From: Archangium violaceum
GTDB taxonomy: Bacteria > Myxococcota > Myxococcia > Myxococcales > Myxococcaceae
Direction of reading: 5' to 3'
Assembly (NCBI RefSeq): GCF_016887565.1
Contig: NZ_CP069396.1
Span: 6,554,001 to 6,618,000 of the forward strand
DNA length: 64,000 bases
Positions 37,319-49,208 of this stretch are shown here, one piece after another. The first letter of the stretch is position 1. Each line of letters starts with the position of its first letter. The position numbers and the translations under genes are program-made. The notes beneath the pieces were generated by a model. The model worked only from the letters and a program-made list of their open reading frames with translations, did no database searches and was not told the DNA's origin.

Positions 37319-38767
37319 GTGTACCTCGGCATCGATGTGGGAACGTCGTCCGTGAAGGCGGTGCTCGTGGACGACCGGGAGCGCATCGTCGCGAGTGCCA
37401 GCGCGGCCCTCGAGGTCGCCCGGCCGCACGCGGGCTGGTCGGAGCAGGATCCGGACGCCTGGGTGCATGGCTGCGAGCGCGTGCTGGACGAGCTCGCCGC
37501 CTCCCACCGGGTGGAGCTCTCGGCCGTCGAGGGCATTGGCCTGTCCGGCCAGATGCACGGCGCGACCCTGCTCGGCGCCGATGACCGGCCGCTGCGTCCG
37601 GCCATCCTCTGGAACGACGGACGCTCGGAGGCCGAGTGCCACGAGCTGGAGCGGCGCTGTCCCCGCTCGCGGGAAATCGCGGGCAACATCGCCATGCCGG
37701 GCTTCACCGCGCCCAAGCTGCTCTGGGTCGCCCGGCACGAGCCGGACGTCTTCGCGAAGACGCGCAAGGTGCTGCTGCCCAAGGACCATCTCCGGCTGTT
37801 CCTCGTCGGCGATCACGTCTCCGACATGTCGGACGCCGCCGGGACGCTCTGGCTGGACGTCGCCCGCCGCACGTGGTCCGAGGAGCTGCTCGCGGCCACG
37901 GGGCTCACGCTCGCGCACATGCCGCGGCTGGTGGAGGGCTCGGAGTCCTCCGGCCGGCTGCGGCCCGAGCTGGCCCGGCGCTGGGGCATGACACGCGCTC
38001 CGGTGGTGGCCGGGGGCGGGGGAGACAACGCGGCGAGCGCGGTCGGCATCGGCGCGGTACGGCCCGGCGAGGCCTTCGTGTCGCTCGGCACCTCGGGCGT
38101 GCTCTTCGTGTCCAACGCCCGCTTCTCACCGAACACCAGAGGCGCGGTGCATGCCTTCTGCCATGCCGTGCCCGGCACCTGGCACCAGATGGGCGTCATC
38201 CTCTCCGCCGCCGCGAGTCTCGAGTGGTTGTCCTCGCTGCTCGGCGAACCGGCGCCCTCGCTGGTCGCGGCCCTGGGCGAGCGCGTCCTGGCTCCCTCTC
38301 CGGTGAAGTTCCTGCCCTACCTGTCCGGCGAGCGCACGCCGCACAACGACGCCTCGGCCCGGGGCGCCTTCGTGGGACTGGCGCACGGAGACGGACGCAC
38401 GGCGTTGACACAGGCGGTGCTGGAGGGCGTCGCCTATGCCTTCGCCGACTGCCTGCGCGTCCTCTCGGAGGCGGGTACACAGGTGGCTCGTGCCTCGGCG
38501 GTGGGCGGTGGCTCCCGCTCACCCTTGTGGCTGAAGATCCTCGCGAGCGTGCTGGACCGGCCGCTGGACGTGCACGCGGAGGGGGATTTCGGAGGCGCGT
38601 TCGGCGCCGCCCGCCTGGGCCGGCTCGCGGCGACGGGCGAGGACCCGTTCACGCTCGCCGTGCCACCGCCCGTGGCCCGGACGGTCGAGCCCGATCCGGC
38701 GCTCGTCCACCGTTATGCCCAGGAGTACCCGCGCTGGCGCCGGCTGTACCCAGCGCTCAAGGAGTGA
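37319..38767 (+). CDS. xylB: Xylulokinase
   Basis: A 482-residue FGGY kinase phosphorylating D-xylulose to xylulose-5-phosphate. GIDVGTSSVKAVLVD is the ATP phosphate loop; LSGQMHGATLL and AILWNDGRSEAE are typical of XylB; the C-terminal lobe has GGGGDNAASAVG, SLGTSGVLF and LEGVAYAFADCLRVL. GTG 37319 is preceded by GGAGG 8 nt upstream. It converges with the polyol dehydrogenase gene with only 6 bp between stops. The two enzymes together would turn D-arabitol into xylulose-5-phosphate. Confidence 0.93.
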   Translation: MYLGIDVGTSSVKAVLVDDRERIVASASAALEVARPHAGWSEQDPDAWVHGCERVLDELAASHRVELSAVEGIGLSGQMHGATLLGADDRPLRPAILWNDGRSEAECHELERRCPRSREIAGNIAMPGFTAPKLLWVARHEPDVFAKTRKVLLPKDHLRLFLVGDHVSDMSDAAGTLWLDVARRTWSEELLAATGLTLAHMPRLVEGSESSGRLRPELARRWGMTRAPVVAGGGGDNAASAVGIGAVRPGEAFVSLGTSGVLFVSNARFSPNTRGAVHAFCHAVPGTWHQMGVILSAAASLEWLSSLLGEPAPSLVAALGERVLAPSPVKFLPYLSGERTPHNDASARGAFVGLAHGDGRTALTQAVLEGVAYAFADCLRVLSEAGTQVARASAVGGGSRSPLWLKILASVLDRPLDVHAEGDFGGAFGAARLGRLAATGEDPFTLAVPPPVARTVEPDPALVHRYAQEYPRWRRLYPALKE

Positions 38768-38773
38768 ACCCCT

Positions 38774-40255
38774 TCAGCCGGCCTTCGCCTCGAGCGCCGT
38801 GAGCGTCGCCACCACGCCCCGCGCATCGAGCTGCTTGCGCAGGTCGAGGTACAGGTCGACGAAGCCCTTGTGCGCGGGCAGCTGGGTGCCCACGATCTCC
38901 GGGATGCCGAGCAGCGTCATCGGCGAGTCGCTCTGGATGACCTTCTCCAGGAGGGCGCGCGCGTTGGGCTCGTTGATGGGGTAGCGCTCGCCCTTCTCGT
39001 CCGCGCCCCCGCGCAGGTAGCGGTCATATGCCGCGAGGAAGAACGCGATGCGGTGATAGGGGCGTCCATTGTCCAGGATGGCGTGCACCGTGGGCAGGAG
39101 GAAGCCTGGGATCTTCGAGCCGCCATCCATGCACAGCCGCGCCAGCTGATCTCCCACGGCCCGGTTGGAGAAGCGCCGCAGCAGCGTGACCTTGTACTCC
39201 TCGAGGTCCAGCCCGGGCAGCGAGCGCAGCCACACGCCGGCGTCCTGGTCGAGGAAGTCGCGCAGGTAGCCGGAGAAGAGCGGATCGTGCAGGGCGTCGT
39301 CCACCTTGCGGTAGCCCGAGAGGTAGGCGGGGTAGGAGAGCATGGTGTGGCTCGCGTTGAGCAGGCGGATCTTCGCCTCCTCGTACGGAGACACGTCCTT
39401 GGTGATCATCACGCCCCCGGCCTCCCACTCCGGGCGGCCGTTGCGGAAGTCATCCTCCAGGACCCACTGGATGAAGTCCTCGCAGATGACGGGGGCGGCG
39501 TCGTCGACGTCCGTCATCTCGCGCAGCCGCTGGCGGGTGGCGTCATCCGTGGCTGGGGTGATGCGGTCCACCATCGCGTTGGGGAAGCCCACCTCGCGCT
39601 CGATCCACGCGGCGAGCTCCGGATCCCTCGCCTTCGCGAAGGCGACGCAGGCGCGCCGGGCCTGGGCGCCGTTGTGGCGCAGGTTGTCGCAGGACATCAC
39701 CGTGAAGGGCTTCACGCCCGCCTTGCGCCGGCGGTCCAGCGCCTCGATGAGGTAGCCGAACACCCCCTTGGGCTCTTGGGGGTGCGCGAGGTCATACGCC
39801 ACCGAGGGGTGCTGGAGGTTGAAGCGGCCGTGCTCGTCGATGAGGTAGCCGCCCTCGGTGATGGTCAACGAGACGATGCGGATGTCCGGGTGGCTCAGCC
39901 GGTCGAGCACGGCCTGGGGCTGATCGGGCGCGTAGAGGTACTCGACCATGGCCTCGACGACGCGCGAGGTGCGCGAGCCATCTGGAGCCATCTCGCTCAC
40001 GGTGTAGAGCCCGTTCTGGCGCTTCATGGCCGCGGCCATGGTGGCGTCCTGCGGCAGCAGGTTGACGCCGCAGATGCCCCAGGCCTCGTGGCCGGGCCGG
40101 GAGAGGATGCGGTCGAGGTAGATGGCCTGGTGCGCGCGGTGGAAGCCACCCACGCCAATATGCACGATGCCAGCGCGCAGTTTGCTCCGGTCATAACCGG
40201 GGCGGACGATCGACTTGGGCAGCGCGGAGAGGTGGGCCTGATCCAGGGTATGCAT
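38774..40255 (-). CDS. Mannitol/arabinitol-type polyol dehydrogenase
   Basis: A 493-residue NAD-dependent long-chain dehydrogenase of the mannitol dehydrogenase family. The Rossmann motif HIGVGGFHRAHQA lies at about 32-44. The catalytic segment AKIRLLNASHTML gives the Lys, Asn and His of the K-x5-N-x2-H signature. The length matches MtlK/mannitol 2-dehydrogenase and D-arabinitol 4-dehydrogenase, whose specificities cannot be separated by eye. It is the last gene of a five-gene leftward operon with an ABC importer. The xylulokinase next door favours arabitol, while the operon order matches the Rhodobacter-type smo/mtl polyol cluster. Confidence 0.92.
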   Translation of the reverse strand: MHTLDQAHLSALPKSIVRPGYDRSKLRAGIVHIGVGGFHRAHQAIYLDRILSRPGHEAWGICGVNLLPQDATMAAAMKRQNGLYTVSEMAPDGSRTSRVVEAMVEYLYAPDQPQAVLDRLSHPDIRIVSLTITEGGYLIDEHGRFNLQHPSVAYDLAHPQEPKGVFGYLIEALDRRRKAGVKPFTVMSCDNLRHNGAQARRACVAFAKARDPELAAWIEREVGFPNAMVDRITPATDDATRQRLREMTDVDDAAPVICEDFIQWVLEDDFRNGRPEWEAGGVMITKDVSPYEEAKIRLLNASHTMLSYPAYLSGYRKVDDALHDPLFSGYLRDFLDQDAGVWLRSLPGLDLEEYKVTLLRRFSNRAVGDQLARLCMDGGSKIPGFLLPTVHAILDNGRPYHRIAFFLAAYDRYLRGGADEKGERYPINEPNARALLEKVIQSDSPMTLLGIPEIVGTQLPAHKGFVDLYLDLRKQLDARGVVATLTALEAKAG

Positions 40256-40266
40256 GCGAGGGATGC

Positions 40267-41349
<1,083 letters not shown>

Positions 41350-41364
41350 GGGAAGGGTTTCCGC

Positions 41365-42198
41365 CTACTTGACCGCGCCGAAGGTCAGACCGCGAACGAG
41401 CTGCTTCTGGGAGAACCAGCCGAGCACCAGGATGGGCGCGCAGGCGAGGGTGGAGACAGCGGACAACCTGGCCCAGAACAGGCCCTGGGGGCTGGCGAAC
41501 GAGGCGACCAGCGCGCTGAGGGGCGCGGCGTGGGTGGTGGTCAGGTTCAAGGACCAGAAGGCCTCGTTCCAGCTGAGGATGAGCGACAGCAGCGCCGTGG
41601 AGGCCAGTCCGCCCCGGCTCACCGGCAGCAGCACCCGGATCATCTCCTGCGTGGTGGTGGCTCCGTCCATGCGCGCCGCCTCGAGGATGTCCTTCGGGAT
41701 GTCGCGGAAGTACGTGTAGATCATCCACACCATGATGGGCAGGTTGACGAACGCGAACACCGTGATGAGCAGGATGCGCGAGTCGAGCAGCCCCAGATTG
41801 CGCGACAGCAGGTAGATGGGGACCAGCGCCCCCACGCTGGGCAGCATCTTGGTGGAGAGCATCCACATCAAGGTGCCCCGGGTGCGCGTGCTCGGGTGGA
41901 AGGCGAAGCTGTAGGCCGCGGGCACCGCCAGCACCATGCCCAGCAGCGTGGCGCCGCCGCTGATGGCGATCGAGTTCCAGGCGTAGTGCAGGTAGTCGGT
42001 GCGCTCGAGGATCTCCCGGTAGTTCTCCAGCGTGGGCCCGAAGAAGAAGTCCGGGGGCATGGAGAAGGCTTGCAGCTCGGTCTTGAAGCTGGTGAGCACC
42101 ATCCAGAGGATGGGGAAGAAGACGATGAGGGCCACGAGCCAGGAGCCCGCCACCCGAGCGATCCCGGCCATGCGGCGGCGTTGTTTCAAGGTCGGCAT
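41365..42198 (-). CDS. Polyol ABC transporter permease (MalG/SmoG type)
   Basis: A 277-residue inner-membrane permease with six TM helices. The first is VALIVFFPILWMVLTSF. The EAA loop that docks onto the ATPase reads EAARMDGATTTQEMIRVLLP. Its size and order match the second permease of CUT1 importers. ATG 42198 is preceded by no clear ribosome site; 11 bp separate it from the stop of the first permease gene, so translational coupling may help. Confidence 0.93.
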   Translation of the reverse strand: MPTLKQRRRMAGIARVAGSWLVALIVFFPILWMVLTSFKTELQAFSMPPDFFFGPTLENYREILERTDYLHYAWNSIAISGGATLLGMVLAVPAAYSFAFHPSTRTRGTLMWMLSTKMLPSVGALVPIYLLSRNLGLLDSRILLITVFAFVNLPIMVWMIYTYFRDIPKDILEAARMDGATTTQEMIRVLLPVSRGGLASTALLSLILSWNEAFWSLNLTTTHAAPLSALVASFASPQGLFWARLSAVSTLACAPILVLGWFSQKQLVRGLTFGAVK

Positions 42199-42209
42199 GG
42201 AGGAGGTTC

Positions 42210-43091
42210 CTAGGCGTCGAGGGATTTGCCGATCAGGCGGATGAGGAAGTAGGCGACCACGTTGGCCAGCAACACGGCGAAGAGGCCACCCGCCGAGGCC
42301 GCGCCCACGTCGAACTCGAGCAGGGCCTGGGTGAAGATGAGGAAGGGCACGTTGGTGGTGGCGTCCCCGGGGCCACCGCCGGTGGTGGTGAAGATCTCCG
42401 CGAAGATGTTGAGCAGGAAGATGGTCTCCACCATCACCACGACGGCGATGGGCCGCGCCAGGTGCGGCACGGTCAGGTAGCGGAAGATGGCCACCGGTGT
42501 GGCCCCGTCCATCTGCGCGGCCTCCTTCTGCTCCTGGTTCATCGACTGCAGCGCCGTCACGAAGATGAGGATGGCGAAGGGCAGCCACTCCCAGGCGACG
42601 ATGAGGATGATGGACAGCAGCGGCCAGTCCGCGAACCAGTTGATGGGCGTCAGGCCGAACAGCTGGGACACCCAGGCGAACAGGCCGGACACCGGGTTCA
42701 TCAACAGGTTCTTCCACACCAGCGCGCTGACGGTGGGCATGATGAAGAACGGCGAGATGAGCAGGATGCGCACGATGCCCTGCCCGGGAAATCGCGCGTC
42801 CACCAGCACGCTGATGAGCACTCCGCCCACCACGGTGATGACCAGCACGCTGCCCACCAGCAGCAGCGTGTTGAAGACGCTCGTCCAGAAGCTCGGGTAG
42901 GTGAAGAAGTAGGCGAAGTTCTCCAGCCCCACGAAGGCCGTTCTGCCCGGGTAGAGCAGGTTGTAGTACTGCGTGGAGAAGTACAGCGTCATGACCAGCG
43001 GGACGATCATCCACGCGAACAGCATGATGACCGCCGGCGAGGCCGTGAGGACTCCGACACGACGTGGCGGAGAACTGGAGAAGCTCATCAC
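42210..43091 (-). CDS. Polyol ABC transporter permease (MalF/SmoF type)
   Basis: A 293-residue permease with six predicted TM helices (the first about residues 15-35, ASPAVIMLFAWMIVPLV) and a long periplasmic loop including FSTQYYNLLYPG. The EAA docking loop is KEAAQMDGATPVAIFRYLTVP. It pairs with the 41365 permease. It lies 43 bp downstream of the binding-protein gene. Confidence 0.93.
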   Translation of the reverse strand: MMSFSSSPPRRVGVLTASPAVIMLFAWMIVPLVMTLYFSTQYYNLLYPGRTAFVGLENFAYFFTYPSFWTSVFNTLLLVGSVLVITVVGGVLISVLVDARFPGQGIVRILLISPFFIMPTVSALVWKNLLMNPVSGLFAWVSQLFGLTPINWFADWPLLSIILIVAWEWLPFAILIFVTALQSMNQEQKEAAQMDGATPVAIFRYLTVPHLARPIAVVVMVETIFLLNIFAEIFTTTGGGPGDATTNVPFLIFTQALLEFDVGAASAGGLFAVLLANVVAYFLIRLIGKSLDA

Positions 43092-43134
43092 CGCACTCCT
43101 GCTCTTAAGGGAATGAAGCGGGAAGGACTCGCGC

Positions 43135-44460
<1,326 letters not shown>

Positions 44461-44502
44461 GCGACGCCTCCGGCTGAGCGGCGCGCAGAGTAGGCGCCTG
44501 GC

Positions 44503-44530
44503 GTCCAATGCGAACGCGGCGCAATTGGAC
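44503..44530 (-). promoter_or_regulatory. Candidate operator upstream of the polyol operon
   Basis: Imperfect inverted repeat: GTCCAATGCG (44503-44512), 7 nt, CGCAATTGGAC (44520-44530), 43 bp upstream of the binding-protein start. Its position fits a repressor or activator site. No regulator gene lies inside the operon. Confidence 0.45.
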
Positions 44531-44618
44531 ATCTGGCCCATTCGTTCGGTAACAAACAGGAAGATGCGCAATGCCCCCAGTCACCTCAAATCCAGAGAAT
44601 CCAGTCCGCCGGGAATAA

Positions 44619-45800
44619 TCAGGTGGGCCTATGGACGGTGAAGCGCAACGGCAGCCGTGCCGGGCCGTGGACGAGGAGTCCCTCGCGCGGCTTCCACGGC
44701 TCGTCGCTCGGGCGGTGGAAGTCGGCGAAGTGCTCGAGCAGATCCGAGAGGGCCACGCGCGCCTCCAGGCGGGCCAGCGCCGCGCCCAGGCAGAAGTGGA
44801 TGCCGTGTCCGAAGGCGATGTGCGGGTTGGGGCTGCGCGCGATGTCGAAGCGGTCCGGCTCGGAGAAGTGGCCCGGGTCACGGTTGGCCGCGCCGATCAT
44901 CGGCAGCACCATCTTGCCCGGCGGGATGCGCTGGCCGTAGAGCTCCACCTCGCGGCGCGACTCGCGGAACACGAACTGGGTGGGCGAGCGGAAGCGGATC
45001 ACCTCCTCGATCGCCGAGGGGAGGAGCTGGGGCTCGCGGCGCAGGCGCGCGAGCTGCTCCGGGTAGTCCATGAAACAGAGCATCGCGTTGCTGATGGTGC
45101 TCGTCGTGGTCTCGGTGCCGGCGAGCAGCAGGATCTGGAAGAAGCCGAGGATGTCCTCCAGCGAGAGCCGCTGCCCGTCGACCTCGGCCTCGCCCAGCCG
45201 GGTGAGGAGATCGTCCCGGGGCGCGCGGCGGCGCGCGGCGAGCAGGTCCATGAGGTACAGGCGCATCTCCTCCTTGGCCGCGGCGTGCTCGGCGATGCCG
45301 CGGCGCGCCTCCTCGCCGCCGGTCAGCGCGTAGCTGAGCTTCATGATGATCCCCGCCCAGCGCTGGAAGGTCGCCAAGTCCTCCGATGGGATGCCGAGCA
45401 TCTCCGCGATCACCAGCGTGGGGAGCAGGTCCGAGTAGTCGCCGACCAGGTCCAGCTCGCCGCGCTCCAGGTGACGGGAGAGGATCTGCCGGGAGAGCTC
45501 GCGCACGCGCGGCTCGAGCGCGGAGATGGATCGGGGGGTGAACGCGCGCAGCACGATGGTGCGCAGGTTCGAGTGGCGGGGCGGATCCGAGAAGATCATC
45601 CAGTCCGGCGCTTTGCCGGTGGGGGGCGTCACCGAGGAGCTGAATGCCTCGGAGTCGGTGACCGCGCGCTTGACGCTCTCGTAGTCGAACAGCATCCAGA
45701 TGTCGGTCCCGGGGAAGTTCAGGACCGGTGAGCCGTCTCGCATCTGCGTGTAGAGCGGGTACGGATCACGGCGCATCTCTTCGCTGAGCAGGTGCATCAT
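44619..45800 (-). CDS. Cytochrome P450 monooxygenase
   Basis: A 393-residue soluble bacterial P450. The I-helix oxygen motif is [10 protein letters not shown] (Thr231), the K-helix ExxR is EEVIR (Glu266, Arg269), and the haem loop is [17 protein letters not shown] with axial Cys337. All are intact and the length is normal for class I P450s, which need ferredoxin partners; none is encoded nearby. The substrate is unknown. It is transcribed toward the polyol operon with a 158-bp gap, and back-to-back with the kinase gene at 46014. AGGAGG lies 9 nt before the two possible ATG codons at 45800/45797. Confidence 0.95.
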   Translation of the reverse strand: MMHLLSEEMRRDPYPLYTQMRDGSPVLNFPGTDIWMLFDYESVKRAVTDSEAFSSSVTPPTGKAPDWMIFSDPPRHSNLRTIVLRAFTPRSISALEPRVRELSRQILSRHLERGELDLVGDYSDLLPTLVIAEMLGIPSEDLATFQRWAGIIMKLSYALTGGEEARRGIAEHAAAKEEMRLYLMDLLAARRRAPRDDLLTRLGEAEVDGQRLSLEDILGFFQILLLAGTETTTSTISNAMLCFMDYPEQLARLRREPQLLPSAIEEVIRFRSPTQFVFRESRREVELYGQRIPPGKMVLPMIGAANRDPGHFSEPDRFDIARSPNPHIAFGHGIHFCLGAALARLEARVALSDLLEHFADFHRPSDEPWKPREGLLVHGPARLPLRFTVHRPT

Positions 45801-46013
45801 CGGCGGGCTCCTCCTCCTGGAGTTCTAGGGGGACCTGGTGACTTCTGGAAACGAGCGGCGTGCTCCCGGGGCATGAGCGCGGGCGGGAGATGTTGAGCCG
45901 TGGACCTACCGGCCGCCCGCACGCGGCCCACGCGCGACCCCGTGAATAGGGTGAAGGTGAGGATCCTGTCGCCAGCGGTCATGTTACGCTGCACCACTTC
46001 GGAGGTGCAGTGC

Positions 46014-48023
46014 ATGAACGGAGCCCAGCCTTCTCGGCCAGGACATGAAGGAGCCCGGCGGCAGCTGCCGCATCCGCCTCGACGGCACGAAGCGCCGGAG
46101 CAGCACCTGCCCCAGGTGGGGATGGAGGTGGCCGGCTACCGGCTGGAGGCCACGCTGGGCAGCGGCGGCCAGGGCACCGTGTTCCGCGCCCGGCGCGAGA
46201 ACCAGCTCTTCGCGGTGAAGTTCATCTCCCAGCCCCATACTGCGTCCTGGGCCCGGCGTGAGCTGGACGTCATGGTGAAGCTGGGGCTCGCGGGAGGGGT
46301 GCCGTTGGTGGGACACGGCCAGTGGCCCGCCCTCGAGCCCCGCTTCCTCTTCCTCGTCACGCCCTATGTGCGCGGGCTGCCGCTGGACGCCTGGGCCCGG
46401 GAGCACAACCCCAACGCGCTCGAGGTGGCGGAGCTGGTGTGTCAGGCCGCGCGGCAATTGAGGGTGGTGCACGCGGCCGGAGTCATCCACCGGGACGTGA
46501 AGGGGTCCAACCTGCTGGTGTACGGCGAGCGTCGGCTGGTGCTGGTGGACTTCGGGGTGGCCACGTACGAGGGGGCGCCCAAGGTGACGGGGCCCGTGCC
46601 TCCGGGTACCTGGCCCTATCTCAGCCCCCGGGTGTGGCGCTCCTGGCGCGGCGAGGAGGACTCGCGCGACAGCCCGGGTGATGACCTCTGGGCGCTGGGG
46701 GTGGAGCTCTACCAGTTACTCACCGGCGGGCTGCCCTTCCGGGGAACCGAGGGCAAGCTGGTGCACGCCATCCTGCACGAGGAGCCGCGAGTACCGCACG
46801 AGCTCAACCCGCGAGTGCCCAGGGCACTGGGGGAGGTGTGCTGGCGCATGCTGCGCAAGCAGCCCGGGGAGAGGTACGCGGACGCGCGGGCGGTGGAGGT
46901 GGCGCTGGAGGAGGTGCTGAAGCAAGCGGATGAGACGTGGAAGGTGCCGCTGTGCGAGGCCTGGGGCCCGGACAACGCCACCACCTCGTGGCAGCAGGAA
47001 CTGGGGGGAGGCGCGGACCTGCTGGCGCTCTACGAGCGCCGGGCCGCCTACGCGCAACAGCCGGTGAGGGGAAAACCGCGTCCGCCGGATGAAGTCTCCA
47101 CCCAGGGCGTGCCAGGAGAGGTGCTACCTGGACCCGAAGAGCCAGCGCGACCGCGTGCCCCGGACTCGCCCACCCCGCGCTCGCGACGGGTGCTCCAAGT
47201 CGCTGGTGCGGTGCTGGTGCTGGGCCTGAGCGTGTGGCTCGCCGTGCGCGCGCTCCCGCGTCCCTCCATGTCCACGACCTCACCGGTGGGGACACCCCTG
47301 GCCGTCCTACCGGAGGAGTTCTACCCCATCACCCTGGAACCGGGTGGCCAGGAAGTGGCGCCTCCGTGGCGGCGGCTGGAAGGTGACGGTGGCGCGGCGC
47401 CCGAAGCGGCGGCAACCCCCGCGCCCGTCGCCAGCGCGACGCACTCCCAGGACACGCGCGTGAGGACACTTCGCAAGGCGCCCCAGGACCCCCCGCAGCA
47501 ACCCAAGAGCACCACCTCCACGGCCTCGAAGGCGGGGGCGGCCCTCCTCGGCTGCACCCTCGCCACCGGTTGCCCCGGCCCCACCACCACAGCCGTCCAG
47601 GTGCGGTCCCTGCCCGCTCCCACAGAGTGTCCACCCGGCTCGGTGCAAACCATGAAGGCGCTGGGCTTCCGCATTGGCAAGAGCGAAACGGCCCTGTTCC
47701 CCCGGCCGGACGAGGACGAGCCTTTCGTTCCCGTGCGCGAGGGCCCGGGCACCACGATGGAAATCGTCTTGGAAAACCCCACGACGGAGGTGCCCGGGGG
47801 CTCCATGGTCTCGGGGCAGCTCTTCTTCGGCACGGACCGCATCCACGGCCGCTTCACCCATCTCCACACACCGAATGGGTACACGTACCCCATCTGCATG
47901 GTGCTCGTTAATCGGAACGACGACATGGGCGTGGGCGACGACAACGTGAAGCCGGGTGAGAAGCCGGGCACCCTGCGCATCTCGTGGTCCGAGGGCGTCA
48001 TGCCGGTGGAGCATTTCAAGTAG
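46014..48023 (+). CDS. Membrane Ser/Thr kinase with myxobacterial extracytoplasmic domain
   Basis: A 669-residue protein. The kinase domain (about 40-310) has GSGGQGTVF, Lys in FAVKFI, HRDVKGSN (catalytic Asp), DFG and a PRVWRSW activation-segment end in place of APE, so the substrate-binding lobe is divergent. One TM helix follows (about 398-418, VLQVAGAVLVLGLSVWLAV). The outer part has a Pro/Thr linker, two Cys near LLGCTLATGCPG and a compact C-terminal domain (TECPPGSVQTMKALGFRIG ... GRFTHLHTPNGYTYPICMVL) resembling a module in other myxobacterial kinases. ATG 46014 follows GGAGGT by 8 nt. It is followed by a DUF2381 gene, a common partner. Confidence 0.88.
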   Translation: MNGAQPSRPGHEGARRQLPHPPRRHEAPEQHLPQVGMEVAGYRLEATLGSGGQGTVFRARRENQLFAVKFISQPHTASWARRELDVMVKLGLAGGVPLVGHGQWPALEPRFLFLVTPYVRGLPLDAWAREHNPNALEVAELVCQAARQLRVVHAAGVIHRDVKGSNLLVYGERRLVLVDFGVATYEGAPKVTGPVPPGTWPYLSPRVWRSWRGEEDSRDSPGDDLWALGVELYQLLTGGLPFRGTEGKLVHAILHEEPRVPHELNPRVPRALGEVCWRMLRKQPGERYADARAVEVALEEVLKQADETWKVPLCEAWGPDNATTSWQQELGGGADLLALYERRAAYAQQPVRGKPRPPDEVSTQGVPGEVLPGPEEPARPRAPDSPTPRSRRVLQVAGAVLVLGLSVWLAVRALPRPSMSTTSPVGTPLAVLPEEFYPITLEPGGQEVAPPWRRLEGDGGAAPEAAATPAPVASATHSQDTRVRTLRKAPQDPPQQPKSTTSTASKAGAALLGCTLATGCPGPTTTAVQVRSLPAPTECPPGSVQTMKALGFRIGKSETALFPRPDEDEPFVPVREGPGTTMEIVLENPTTEVPGGSMVSGQLFFGTDRIHGRFTHLHTPNGYTYPICMVLVNRNDDMGVGDDNVKPGEKPGTLRISWSEGVMPVEHFK

Positions 48024-48059
48024 AGGGCCCAAGCCAGCTGGAGTCAGTTCTTTCAGGGG

Positions 48060-48200
48060 TGCTCCCGCGGGAAAAGACGGGGCACCTTCCGGGTGCGCTC
48101 CGGACGAACTGGTCCGACTGTCGGACCAGTTGCTCCCGAGCGCGACCGGGACCTCCCTCCTGAAAGGACCTACCCACCTGGCTTGGCTGCGAACAAGGGC
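48060..48200. repeat. Dispersed palindromic repeat, copy B
   Basis: Intergenic element between the kinase and DUF2381 genes, centred on a perfect palindrome at 48109-48133 with 12-bp arms (AACTGGTCCGAC T GTCGGACCAGTT). Flanks GGGCACCTTCCGG and CCACCTGGCTT match copy A at 27660-27830. The 48024-48266 gap has no supported gene. Confidence 0.75.
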
Positions 48201-48266
48201 GGACGAAAAGCAGGGGCGACGTAGGAGGTGCTTGTTTCCCAGAGCACTCCGGAGGTAGTACGGCCC

Positions 48267-49199
48267 ATGCCCAGCCCACCGCCCACCGTCCCCCTGCTGC
48301 TCGCGATTCTCGCCACGGCTCCAGCCCTCGCCGAGCCTCCGTCTGAAGCTTGGGACACGGCGGCCGCTCGCCACCTCGAGCTGACGGCGGAGAGCCCCGG
48401 GCAGGTGCACGAGGTGCGTATCAGCCCTGGCCTCACCACCACCCTGGTGTTCAACGCGCCGCTGCTGCGCGGGAGCGTGGTGCTGGAGGCGCGCGAGCGC
48501 TTCCGGGTGGTAACGGTGGACGAGACCCTGGGCTTCATTGCGCTCCTGCCCTCGGGTGCACTGTCAACGGGACAGCAACTGCTCCTCACGGTGCGCTTCG
48601 CGGATGGCGCGGTGCCGGCGAACGTCACCTTCTCGCTGGTGGTGCACCCCACCCGGGCCGAGCCGCAGGTGAATGTGTACCGCCAGCCGCGCCCGGCCGA
48701 GTCCTTTCAACAGGAGGCGCGGCAGGAGCATGAGCGTGCCGAGCGGTGCGAGGCGCGGCTGGCGCAAACCCAGACAGAGCAGAAGAGTCCCGGGAGCATC
48801 ATCGGGCTCATCGACTCCGGGCTGGTGGTGGGCACGAAAGGCATCGCGGCACAGGACATTTCAGACACCACCCGGCAGCCCGCCAGTGAGACCCTCAGGA
48901 GCAACAAGGCTTACAGCTACCGGGCCGAGGGACGGGTGGCGGTGGCGCTGGAGGTGAGGAACACGAGCGCGCAGCCCTGGACGGTGGACACGGAGGGCGT
49001 GGCGCTGGTGGGTAGGGGAGGCGTACGGCTGCGGGTACTGCGCGTGTGGCAACCGGAGCCCCTTCCTCCAAGAGGAGGGAGACGCGTGGTGGTGGAGGTG
49101 GAAGCCACGGAGGAGCAGGCCCGGGGCACCTATGTCCTCCGACTGGGAGAGGCGAACGGGCCACGCACCGTCACCCTTCGTGGCGTGACTTTCCCGTGA
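48267..49199 (+). CDS. DUF2381 family (TIGR02268) secreted protein
   Basis: A 310-residue exported protein with a signal peptide (PTVPLLLAILATAPALA). The two-part beta-rich layout of this myxobacteria-restricted family is visible: HEVRISPGLTTTLVFNAPL, a charged coiled segment (QEARQEHERAERCEARLAQ), a conserved SGLVVGTKGIAAQDI, then a second beta domain ending RTVTLRGVTFP. The function is unknown. Members usually lie next to membrane Ser/Thr kinases as here, suggesting a periplasmic partner of the kinase. ATG 48267 has GGAGGT 10 nt upstream. Confidence 0.9.
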   Translation: MPSPPPTVPLLLAILATAPALAEPPSEAWDTAAARHLELTAESPGQVHEVRISPGLTTTLVFNAPLLRGSVVLEARERFRVVTVDETLGFIALLPSGALSTGQQLLLTVRFADGAVPANVTFSLVVHPTRAEPQVNVYRQPRPAESFQQEARQEHERAERCEARLAQTQTEQKSPGSIIGLIDSGLVVGTKGIAAQDISDTTRQPASETLRSNKAYSYRAEGRVAVALEVRNTSAQPWTVDTEGVALVGRGGVRLRVLRVWQPEPLPPRGGRRVVVEVEATEEQARGTYVLRLGEANGPRTVTLRGVTFP

Positions 49200-49208
49200 G
49201 TCTCCAGC

